A stretch of DNA of 6,042 bases, from contig CAJACJ010000104.1 in the NCBI GenBank assembly GCA_903938205.1, positions 1-6,042 of the forward strand. Direction: 5' to 3'. This document shows, in pieces, positions 1-6,042 of this stretch (position 1 is the stretch's first letter; the number at the start of each line of letters is the position of its first letter). The notes beneath the pieces are model-generated. The model saw only the letters and a program-made list of their open reading frames with translations. It did not search any database and was not told the DNA's origin. The DNA is from an uncultured bacterium. GTDB taxonomy: Bacteria; Planctomycetota; Phycisphaerae; Phycisphaerales; SM1A02. The position numbers were made by a program, and so were the translations under genes.

Positions 1-2256
1 GGTTTTTGATTTCGCGTCGGCAGTGCTGTCCACAACCACCGCGCCACCAGCGCGGGGCACCAGTAATTTTTTACGGTCGGCGGATATGTCAAAGCCATCG
101 CCTTCCGTGACGGTCTTTTCCTTTTTCTCTTTGTCAGTCAGATCAAGAATTTTAATACCTTCTTTGGAGCGCGCGAACAGTAGCAAGTTTTTGTCGTTGA
201 ACGCAAGGGAGCCGTAGCCGCCTGACTTCATGGGCAGCGCGACGGCGCGATTTTCGAATCCGTCCAAATCAATTTTGATTAGGGCGGCGGGCTCAGGCTT
301 TTTATCGGCGTCTTTTTTGTCGTCCAACTTCTTTTCATCCGCATTGGCGTCGACCACTTTGGCGGTTTCAGTTTCGGATTTCGCTGGCGGATCATTGGGC
401 TCGCGTTCCGGAGGCGGAGCAGGCGGGGCCTTTGAATCGTCTGGTGATGGGCCATCATCCTCGTCATCATTCTCTTTATTGTCGGCGTCTTTTTTATCTG
501 CCTCTTTTTTATCCACGTCGCCCGCGGTCTTCTCACTGTCTTTTTTATCCGCGGCTTTTTTCTCGGCGTCTTTCTTCTCGCTTTGCTTCTCTTCCTCATC
601 GCTCTCGGCGGCCCAAGGCATTTTCACATCCTTGCGTAAGGGCACAAGAAAAAGCTGCTGTGCGTCGCTGTAAATCCATGTGGAATCCAACGCGCTGTAG
701 GTTGGTGAAAATGTTCTTTCGCTAGCAAAAACAAGGAATTCGCCTTTGGAATCAAAGGTTGGATTTGAATCCGTGAACATGCCGGATGTGACTGGCGTGG
801 ATTTTTGCGTGGCCACTTCATAGATAAAAATCTGCGGCGTGTCTCGATCCAGCGTGCGGCGGGTGTATGTGATCCAAGCGCCATCGTGAGTGAAGGATGG
901 ATTGGGAGTGTTTGCTCGCGGATCACGGTCGACCAAGACACGCGAGGCATCAGCGAGTGTGACCAACCACAATGATCCAGTCTTGTCACCGTAGGCCAAC
1001 TTTTTTGAATCAGGGCTCCAAGTGATTCCCTCTTTGAACGGACCGCCGTCGGTTGTCAGCGCGCGTTTTTCACTTTTGCCGTTTGCGGGCATGACATACA
1101 ACTCATACTCGCCGGTGGAGTCGTCAAAGAAGGCAATACTTTCGCCGTCTGGACTCCATGCGGGCGAACGTTCCGCCACGCCACTGCTGTGCACCAGCAA
1201 ACGTGGCGAACCATTTTCTGTTGGCAGAGTCCAAATATCACCACGCGCGGCAACAACAACGCGCTTGCCAGTTGGACCAATATTCCATGATTGAATTTGT
1301 TTGGAAGCATCAATTGTGCGATGCGCGATCTTGGGGCGATTGCCTGGAATCTGAACCGAGATGGTGTGGGCCTTGGCGCTAGACAAATCCAACAGCATCA
1401 ACTGATCGCCTTTTTGAAACACCATTTCACCAGCGCCGCCCTCATGTGGACCGATCGCTGGCCAACGAACATCTTCATCGGTGAAAAAGGTAACTTGCTC
1501 TTTTGTCTGGGAAATTATGTTGTATTTCCACACATTCATGCGATGGCCTTCGCCCTCGTCAGACAAGTAATACAGCCATTCACCGTGCCACATTGGAAAT
1601 GAATCCACGCCTTCCCATGTTGTCACGCGACGACTTGTTCCATTCTTCAAGTTGTAAAGCCAAATGTCAGTGGCCATGCCGCCGCGGTAGCGTTTCCATG
1701 TCCGCGTATCAACGGAGTGCGGCGTATACGCCAACCATTCACCATCGGCGGAAATTGAACCATTGGCGCCATATGGAACCGGAAGCGGCTCAGGCATTCC
1801 ACCAACAGCGGGAACGCGATAGAGACGCGGCATGCGTGCCAGACCGCTGAGATCATTCGATGAAAAAATCAGCGAGCCATCGATGGTCCACTCGCACAAA
1901 TTTTCCGTGCCAGGCTGATGCGTGACTCGATACGGTTGACCGCCGCCAACTGGCAGTGTGTAGATGTCGCGGTTGCCTTCATAGCCGCCAACAAAAGCGA
2001 TGGTCTTCCCATCCCAAGAAAATTTGGGGAGGCTCTCCGCACCAAGGGCGCTTGTGAGTGGGCGCGCCACTCCACCGTTTTTGTCGACAAGCCACAGGTC
2101 GTTTGCAAATGTAAAAACAATGTCGTTTGGACCAAGATCTGGGTAGCGCAACATGGCCGCGGGTGGTGATTGCGTTGCGCCAGTTGTCGTGTTGTTTGTA
2201 TTTTGCAATGGAGTGGCGGCAAGCGCGCACACGGCGAGAATGGTGAATGAGAACAT
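1..2256 (-). CDS. Tricorn protease homologue (S41-type), N-terminal beta-propeller part, 3'-truncated
   Basis: The frame is open for 752 codons from the ATG at 2256 to the left edge, with no stop or frameshift. A TAG two codons upstream makes this the first possible ATG. Tricorn-family proteases cut short peptides, classically those made by the proteasome, into di- to tetrapeptides. Family signs are TRTWKRYRGG (about residues 184-193), ARGDIWTLP (337-345), SPAWSPDGE (364-372), FDDSTGEYELYV (377-388) and ERTFSPTYSALDSTWIY (513-529). These mark the first beta-propeller, built from repeats of the FSWDGK/WSPDGE type. A charged linker (about 549-658) follows, then the start of the second propeller (IKIDLDGFENRAVALP, about 660-675). 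Tricorn proteins are about 1050-1150 residues, so the PDZ and catalytic domains lie beyond the edge and activity cannot be judged. The N-terminus (MFSFTILAVCALAA) looks like a short signal peptide but has no basic residue, so export is uncertain. A generic TolB/WD40-like propeller protein is the less likely alternative. Confidence 0.88.
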   Translation of the reverse strand, partial: MFSFTILAVCALAATPLQNTNNTTTGATQSPPAAMLRYPDLGPNDIVFTFANDLWLVDKNGGVARPLTSALGAESLPKFSWDGKTIAFVGGYEGNRDIYTLPVGGGQPYRVTHQPGTENLCEWTIDGSLIFSSNDLSGLARMPRLYRVPAVGGMPEPLPVPYGANGSISADGEWLAYTPHSVDTRTWKRYRGGMATDIWLYNLKNGTSRRVTTWEGVDSFPMWHGEWLYYLSDEGEGHRMNVWKYNIISQTKEQVTFFTDEDVRWPAIGPHEGGAGEMVFQKGDQLMLLDLSSAKAHTISVQIPGNRPKIAHRTIDASKQIQSWNIGPTGKRVVVAARGDIWTLPTENGSPRLLVHSSGVAERSPAWSPDGESIAFFDDSTGEYELYVMPANGKSEKRALTTDGGPFKEGITWSPDSKKLAYGDKTGSLWLVTLADASRVLVDRDPRANTPNPSFTHDGAWITYTRRTLDRDTPQIFIYEVATQKSTPVTSGMFTDSNPTFDSKGEFLVFASERTFSPTYSALDSTWIYSDAQQLFLVPLRKDVKMPWAAESDEEEKQSEKKDAEKKAADKKDSEKTAGDVDKKEADKKDADNKENDDEDDGPSPDDSKAPPAPPPEREPNDPPAKSETETAKVVDANADEKKLDDKKDADKKPEPAALIKIDLDGFENRAVALPMKSGGYGSLAFNDKNLLLFARSKEGIKILDLTDKEKKEKTVTEGDGFDISADRKKLLVPRAGGAVVVDSTADAKSKT
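283..612 (-). repeat. Low-complexity Lys/Asp/Glu/Pro linker inside the tricorn-like gene
   Basis: This segment encodes about 110 residues between the two propeller regions. The first part is built from imperfect units such as EKKDA, ADKKD and DKKEA. The middle is acidic (NDDEDD), then proline-rich (APPAPPPERE), and it ends with another DKKDADKK unit. It is probably disordered. Charged inserts at this place are common in tricorn homologues as I know them, so the position itself is expected. Many lysine pairs are written AAAAAA. Confidence 0.8.
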
Positions 2257-2313
2257 GTTCTATTTGTAGCCCGAAATATTGGAAATTGCGCTTCTTTGCA
2301 ACGTAAAAATCAC

Positions 2314-2325
2314 AAAATATATTTT
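2314..2325. repeat. 12-bp AT palindrome in the tricorn-like gene leader
   Basis: AAAATATATTTT is a perfect palindrome. It also lies within a wider dyad, CAAAAT at 2313-2318 with ATTTTG at 2330-2335. It overlaps the promoter-like box, so it could affect transcription start, but in such AT-rich DNA it may have no function. Confidence 0.35.
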
Positions 2326-2343
2326 AGAAATTTTGGCAATAAA
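2316..2343 (-). promoter_or_regulatory. Weak promoter-like element upstream of the tricorn-like gene
   Basis: On the minus strand a TTTATT box (2338-2343, three of six against TTGACA) stands 16 nt from a TATATT box (2316-2321, five of six against TATAAT). It lies 60-87 nt before the ATG at 2256, in the most AT-rich stretch of the window. The match is weak and the AT bias makes such hits easy to find. The 138-bp gap still makes an independent promoter here plausible. Confidence 0.2.
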
Positions 2344-2362
2344 TGAAATCAAACGCGGTGAT

Positions 2363-2379
2363 TGACTGCGCGTGAGTCA
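2363..2379. promoter_or_regulatory. Small inverted repeat between sigma factor and tricorn-like gene
   Basis: TGACT and AGTCA form a perfect 5-bp dyad separated by 7 nt, starting 16 nt beyond the sigma factor stop codon. It has no following T-run on either strand, so it is a poor terminator candidate. It could be a protein-binding site, but a dyad this short may also be chance. Confidence 0.25.
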
Positions 2380-2394
2380 TGAATGCAAGGTGGG

Positions 2395-3024
2395 TTACTC
2401 AGATTCAATCGGGTCAATATCAATGCCAGATTCAATCAGGGCGTCGCGTAATTTTAACAGGCCTCGGCGCGCGTGAGTTTTCACCGTGCCAAGGGGCAAA
2501 CCCGTTGCTGTGGCGATTTGCTCATGGCTGCAACCACATTCAATGGACAGTTGCAGCACCTGTTGTTGTTCTTGTCGAAGATCAAGTAAGGCAGCTTGCG
2601 CAATCGCGCCCGCCTCCTTGATTTCACAGCGGGGCAATTCAACGTGATCAAACTCTACATCTTGAATGATTGGTCCTGGAGTTGGACGGCGCATGCGTTG
2701 CCGAGTTCGATCAATCAAACGGCGGCGCGCGATGACGGAAACAAATGTGCTTTCGCTGGCGATGGTGGGATCAAAGCGATGGGCTGAGCGCCACACGCTG
2801 ATAAAAATTTCTTGAACAATATCCTCCGCGTCCGCGGCGTTGGAGCAACTTCGTCGAACAAGGGACCACACAAGTCCGCGAAATCGTTCCATGCAGGCAA
2901 GCATGGCGCTGGTGTCGCCGGCCCCAATTCGTTGCAACAGCGACAGCGGTTCTTTCACCGTTCGCTTTACAGAAATTCTTGGTTTGACCGAAGTTTTCAC
3001 CATGTGATTATCGTACACAATCAT
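2395..3024 (-). CDS. RNA polymerase sigma-70 family factor, ECF-like
   Basis: A 209-residue two-domain sigma factor that should direct RNA polymerase to a dedicated set of promoters. Region 2 spans about residues 27-110: the core-binding helix contains DAEDIVQEIFISVW (about 65-78), followed by the FVSVIARRRLIDRTRQR segment (about 94-110) that normally contacts the -10 element. A linker of about 30 residues leads to region 4 (about 142-195), with a helix-turn-helix HEQIATATGLPLGTVKTHARRG (near 167-188) typical of -35 recognition. Regions 1 and 3 are absent, which fits the ECF class. A basic N-terminal extension (KTSVKPRISVKRTVK) and an acidic C-terminal tail (DIDPIESE) flank the domains. The ATG at 3024 is preferred because it forms ATGA with the debranching enzyme stop. 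Alternative in-frame ATGs are at 3003 and 3093, and none has a strong Shine-Dalgarno sequence. No anti-sigma gene is visible on either side. Its stimulus and regulon cannot be read from the sequence. Confidence 0.92.
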   Translation of the reverse strand: MIVYDNHMVKTSVKPRISVKRTVKEPLSLLQRIGAGDTSAMLACMERFRGLVWSLVRRSCSNAADAEDIVQEIFISVWRSAHRFDPTIASESTFVSVIARRRLIDRTRQRMRRPTPGPIIQDVEFDHVELPRCEIKEAGAIAQAALLDLRQEQQQVLQLSIECGCSHEQIATATGLPLGTVKTHARRGLLKLRDALIESGIDIDPIESE

Positions 3025-5012
3025 CTTGGTGAAGATGTTTCGCCAATTCCTTGGTCCAACATGGCGGCCACGCTCCAGGCTTGCGCCACGCAACCGCCCG
3101 CATTTTGCGGTAAATCGCCATCGGCGACTTCACAAATTTGTCCCAGACAACCGTGGCGCAGATGTTCTTGAAATTGGTTTTGGATTTCTGTAACACGCTT
3201 GGATTTTCCCAAAGTTCGCAGCGCGCAACCCAGCGGCGCTATGAGCCACGGCCAAGCGGTGCCGTTGTGATACGCCTGGTCGCGCGTTTGAACACGACCT
3301 CCGTAGCGGCCAACATAGCCTGGAGCATTTTGTTCCAGCGTGCGTAGTCCATACGGAGTGAGTAAATCTTTTTCCACGCGCGCCACTATTTTTTGCGCGA
3401 CCGCAGTTGGAATGAGTTGCACCAAAGGCTGCACGGCGAAAAGTTGGTTGGGTCGTTGTAGCGTGTCGACGCCTTGGGGGCTATCAAGTGTGTCGGCGAG
3501 TTGATCTTGATTGACGTTGATGTAGCGCGCAAAACTTTTTTGCGCCTTTGCAAGCGCGGCGATCCATTCGCTTGCGTCTTGCTTTAGTTTGGGCGCCCAT
3601 TCAATCAGCGTGGCCAGCAAGCCGCACCAGAGCGCGTTTATTTCCACAGGTTTTCCCATGCGCGGAGTGATCACGGTCGCGCCCACTTTGGCGTCCATCC
3701 ATGTAAGTTGCGTGCCTGGGTCGGTAGCAATAAGCAATCCATCGGCGGGATCATCATGAATTCCGTGGCGCGTGCCTTTGGTGAATGCGGCGAAGATTTT
3801 GACAAGCGTTGGAAAAAGATCACGCGCCAATGAGAAATCGCCAGAGGCGTTTACGGTGCGCCGCGCGGCGTGCGCCAGAAGCAGGGGGGCATCGACGCTG
3901 TTGTCCAACCACGGTTCGCCAGGTGATGGAAAACGATTTGGAAGCAGACCATCTTTTTCAAAGTGAGCCAACGATCGAAGAATTGACGCCGCTTCTTCAA
4001 AGCGACCAGTTTCTAAGCAAAGACCTGGCAATGAAATCAACGCGTCGCGGCCCCAATCCGCGAACCATGGATACCCCGCGATAATGCTTGTGCCGCGCGA
4101 ACCATTTGGAAGCGGGCGCTCCACTATGAATTGATCCGCGGCAAGAACCAGGCGCGCGCGAAATGAATCCGACTCCGCTTTGGCCAACGCGATCAGGGAT
4201 TGATCGCGCGCGGCGGTTGACGCCATAAGGCGCGCGCCTTCCCCGGCTGATTCCGCGCGCGTGCTTGCCGTAAAACCGCATGATTCCCCAGGCTTTAGCG
4301 TGATTTTTAATATGCCAGCGCAGCAGTGCGCGTCCACGCAGTCGTAGCCGCATGCTTCCTCAACGGGCAAAAAATAATTGGAGTACCAGGCGCCATCCAC
4401 TACGGCGGTGGCGCCATCGGCTTGAAGAAAAATATCTTTGCCTTCGCCGTTGGCGTGATCAATGCAAACATGAAGTCCGCGCTCGTGCTGTTGAATGCGC
4501 GGAGTGAATGCATTTGGTTTCACAAGTTGATCGTGAGGCCGATGATTGACCATGCATTTCAATTCAAGATCAACCGCGTCGTTGCCGCCACGAAGCGTGA
4601 GCACAATTGCGGTTGTGTTGCGGCCGCGCGCCATGGCAATACGCTCTTCTAGAATTGAGGCGCCAATGTTCCATTCACGCACAATGATTGATCCATCAAG
4701 CCACACTCGCGAAAGAAATGCGAGACCAGGCGCGTCCATGCCACCGACCCATTGATTTGCGGATAATTGGGCGCGCACGCCTTTGGTGACGGCGGTGATT
4801 TCAATTTTGGATACCAGCATGGTGCGCCCCGCGGGCGGATCTGTTGCCGCGATCAGCAATCCATGCCATCGCCTTTGCAGAGCGCCACTGATAGTTCCAA
4901 ACGCGTAACCACCAAGAGCGTTGGTGCTGAGCCATTCCAATTTCGCTGCAGATTGCGCGTTGGGCCACGCGCTTGGCGCTAAGTCAATGAACGGTTTCGA
5001 ATGAGACACCAT
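3021..5012 (-). CDS. Glycogen debranching enzyme, amylo-alpha-1,6-glucosidase type (GH133-like)
   Basis: This 663-residue protein is predicted to hydrolyse alpha-1,6-linked glucose at branch points of glycogen or related alpha-glucans in the cytoplasm. The N-terminal domain (about residues 25-275, GDE_N type) carries the family signature TNALGGYAFGTISG followed by RRWHGLL. The C-terminal (alpha/alpha)6 domain (about 290-655, GDE_C type) carries GYPWFADWGRD near 313-323, DNSVDAP near 370, TWMDAKVGA near 437-445, RPNQLFAVQP near 520-529, QAYHNGTAWPW near 579-589, and EVADGD plus AQAWSVA near 628-649. By analogy with eukaryotic debranching enzyme, Asp440 in WMDAK and Glu628 in CEVADGD are the likely acid/base pair. 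That assignment is inferred, not shown. No 4-alpha-glucanotransferase domain is present, as is normal for this short bacterial/archaeal form. The ATG at 5012 is chosen because a GGAGAT Shine-Dalgarno sequence precedes it; the upstream in-frame ATG at 5063 has none. The TGA stop overlaps the sigma factor start as ATGA. Confidence 0.93.
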   Translation of the reverse strand: MVSHSKPFIDLAPSAWPNAQSAAKLEWLSTNALGGYAFGTISGALQRRWHGLLIAATDPPAGRTMLVSKIEITAVTKGVRAQLSANQWVGGMDAPGLAFLSRVWLDGSIIVREWNIGASILEERIAMARGRNTTAIVLTLRGGNDAVDLELKCMVNHRPHDQLVKPNAFTPRIQQHERGLHVCIDHANGEGKDIFLQADGATAVVDGAWYSNYFLPVEEACGYDCVDAHCCAGILKITLKPGESCGFTASTRAESAGEGARLMASTAARDQSLIALAKAESDSFRARLVLAADQFIVERPLPNGSRGTSIIAGYPWFADWGRDALISLPGLCLETGRFEEAASILRSLAHFEKDGLLPNRFPSPGEPWLDNSVDAPLLLAHAARRTVNASGDFSLARDLFPTLVKIFAAFTKGTRHGIHDDPADGLLIATDPGTQLTWMDAKVGATVITPRMGKPVEINALWCGLLATLIEWAPKLKQDASEWIAALAKAQKSFARYINVNQDQLADTLDSPQGVDTLQRPNQLFAVQPLVQLIPTAVAQKIVARVEKDLLTPYGLRTLEQNAPGYVGRYGGRVQTRDQAYHNGTAWPWLIAPLGCALRTLGKSKRVTEIQNQFQEHLRHGCLGQICEVADGDLPQNAGGCVAQAWSVAAMLDQGIGETSSPR

Positions 5013-5018
5013 GGTTTG

Positions 5019-5024
5019 ATCTCC
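5019..5024 (-). promoter_or_regulatory. Shine-Dalgarno site of the debranching enzyme gene
   Basis: On the minus strand the sequence GGAGAT, five of six bases matching GGAGGT, ends 6 nt before the ATG at 5012. This site decides between that start and the in-frame ATG 51 nt upstream, which lacks any purine-rich ribosome binding sequence. Confidence 0.75.
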
Positions 5025-5089
5025 AAGAATATTTTCATGAACACCACAAGCCCGTCGCTGCATGTCTATTCGATGAACAACATGTGAAA

Positions 5090-6042
5090 TTATTTTTTCT
5101 TTTCAGATTCACCGCGGCGTCGCTGCAATTCCGCAACCACAAATCCGGACATATATCCGTCCAACACTTTCTGCGGATTGCCAACTTCAAAACCTGTGCG
5201 ATGATCTTTGACGCGATTGTCATAGAACACATAACTGCGAATTTGATTGCCCCAATCACGCGTGACCTTGCCGCCAGTTGCCGTTGCCAATTCACTGGCG
5301 CGGCGTTCTTCTTCAAGTTGCTCCAACTTGCCGCGCATGACGTTCATGGCTTGCTTTTTATTTTGTGATTGATCGCGGAATGTGCTGGCCACAACTTGCA
5401 AGCCAGTTGGAATATGGTTGATGCGAACCGCGCTGGCTACCTTATTCACGTTCTGTCCGCCGGGACCAGATGCGCGCACAAACGCAATGATTTCAAGGTC
5501 TTTTGCGGGAATTTCTAGATCTGCGTCCTCGAATTCAGGGGTGACATCCACGGTGGCGAAACTTGTTTGTCGCTTGCCTTCAGCGTTGAAGGGGCTCACG
5601 CGGGCCAATCGATGCGCTCCGCGTTCGCAACTCATGTAGCCATAGGCGAATGGACCAGTGATGCGGTAACCAACTTCGCTCACGCCCGCTTCGTTGCCGG
5701 CGATGCGATGCAATTCCTCAGCCTTCCAACCCATCTCGCTCCAGTAATACAAATACATGCGCTCCAACATGCCCGCCCAATCTTCCGCTTCCGTGCCGCC
5801 AGCGCCAGCGGTGATGTCCACGAAGCATGCGCGATGATCGTGCTTGCGACCAAGCAAGCTTTGTGTTTCCACCACGCCCATGCGTTGTTGCAATCGAAAG
5901 AGCGCCGCGTCGGCTTCTTTTAATAAATCCTTGTCGCCGGATTCTCTAGAAAGTTCATAACCCACTTTCGCGTCCTCAAAATCAGAAATGCATTGCTCAA
6001 GCGGTTCAATCTGCGAGCGCACAAGTTTAAGTTCGTTAATGA
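5090..6042 (-). CDS. prfB: Peptide chain release factor 2 (RF2), 5'-truncated by the window edge
   Basis: RF2 is the cytoplasmic class I release factor that reads UGA and UAA in the ribosomal A site and triggers hydrolysis of the peptidyl-tRNA. The visible frame gives 316 residues ending in a TAA stop. The stop-recognition tripeptide SPF is at 5588-5596, which separates RF2 from RF1 (PxT). The catalytic GGQ, in the context SGPGGQNVNK, is at 5453-5461; its glutamine is the usual PrmC methylation target. The stretch from HDHRACFVDI through GAGGTEAEDWAGMLERMY matches the conserved start of the RF2 core. The protein ends in a lysine tail (ESEKKK). The frame stays open to the right edge, and the codons before the GTG at 6022 (INELKL) read as normal RF2 helical sequence, so 6022 is not the real start. 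Compared with the usual length of about 365 residues, 50-65 N-terminal residues are missing. The programmed frameshift site found in many prfB genes would lie outside the window. The debranching enzyme gene follows after 77 bp on the same strand. Confidence 0.97.
   Translation of the reverse strand, partial: INELKLVRSQIEPLEQCISDFEDAKVGYELSRESGDKDLLKEADAALFRLQQRMGVVETQSLLGRKHDHRACFVDITAGAGGTEAEDWAGMLERMYLYYWSEMGWKAEELHRIAGNEAGVSEVGYRITGPFAYGYMSCERGAHRLARVSPFNAEGKRQTSFATVDVTPEFEDADLEIPAKDLEIIAFVRASGPGGQNVNKVASAVRINHIPTGLQVVASTFRDQSQNKKQAMNVMRGKLEQLEEERRASELATATGGKVTRDWGNQIRSYVFYDNRVKDHRTGFEVGNPQKVLDGYMSGFVVAELQRRRGESEKKK

Noticed and set aside
279..599. Arg/Lys-rich 106-codon minus-strand frame that could pass for a basic DNA-binding protein
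   Set aside because: It is an out-of-frame reading of the same low-complexity linker, whose correct frame continues the tricorn-like protein on both sides.
230..673. 147-codon Ser/Phe-rich plus-strand open frame
   Set aside because: It is the antisense reading of the Lys/Asp-rich linker of the tricorn-like gene; its composition follows from the AAA/GAT/GCC codons of the other strand and it shows no domain.
1647..2230. Several short minus-strand frames suggesting a broken gene upstream of the tricorn region
   Set aside because: Codon-by-codon reading in the frame of the ATG at 2256 is uninterrupted to position 1 and matches tricorn motifs throughout, so there is no frameshift or pseudogene.
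2363..2379. Rho-independent terminator after the sigma factor gene
   Set aside because: The stem is only 5 bp and no T-run follows it on the minus strand.
3997..4353. Arg-rich 118-codon minus-strand frame and the plus-strand frames across 3772-4982
   Set aside because: They lie inside the debranching enzyme, which has strong family motifs along its length; they are out-of-frame or antisense shadows.
5061..5063. Upstream ATG for the debranching enzyme (680 residues)
   Set aside because: No ribosome binding sequence precedes it and the extra 17 residues do not look like the family; the ATG at 5012 has a good Shine-Dalgarno site.
6020..6022. GTG as the start of prfB
   Set aside because: The frame continues upstream to the window edge with RF2-like sequence, and starting here would remove part of the N-terminal domain. 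The gene is simply cut by the window.

Overview
The window is a compact stretch of bacterial chromosome in which all four genes lie on the minus strand. Read in transcription order, from high to low coordinates, they are: a 5'-truncated peptide chain release factor 2 gene (prfB), a GH133-type glycogen debranching enzyme gene, an ECF-like sigma-70 factor gene, and the N-terminal two thirds of a tricorn-protease-like gene that runs off the left edge. I found no plus-strand gene, RNA gene, mobile element or CRISPR array. Moderate G+C, an RF2 with strong resemblance to planctomycete RF2 around the SPF motif, an ECF-type sigma factor and a tricorn homologue with a Lys/Asp-rich linker together suggest a Planctomycetota-like (PVC) bacterium. 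That assignment rests on remembered family patterns and is tentative.

Right part (5090-6042): prfB lacks its first 50-65 residues, which lie beyond the right edge, but keeps both diagnostic motifs, SPF for stop-codon recognition and GGQ for peptide release. A 77-bp gap with a good Shine-Dalgarno sequence leads into the debranching enzyme (3021-5012), which has an intact N-terminal sugar-binding domain and a complete (alpha/alpha)6 catalytic domain. Its TGA overlaps the best start codon of the sigma factor (2395-3024) in an ATGA arrangement, so these two are probably translationally coupled.

Left part (1-2256): a 138-bp gap, AT-rich in its tricorn-proximal two thirds, separates the sigma gene from the tricorn-like gene and holds a small dyad, a 12-bp AT palindrome and a weak promoter-like pair. 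The visible 752 codons cover a possible signal peptide, the first beta-propeller region, a charged low-complexity linker of about 110 residues and the start of the second propeller. The PDZ and serine-protease parts lie outside the window.

Functionally the genes cover translation termination, glycogen or alpha-glucan breakdown, transcription control and peptide degradation. Only the debranching enzyme and sigma factor show physical evidence of joint expression. I see no strong sign of a new defence or mobile system. The most interesting points are the sigma/debranching coupling, the lack of a visible anti-sigma gene, and the A6-rich coding repeat in the tricorn linker.
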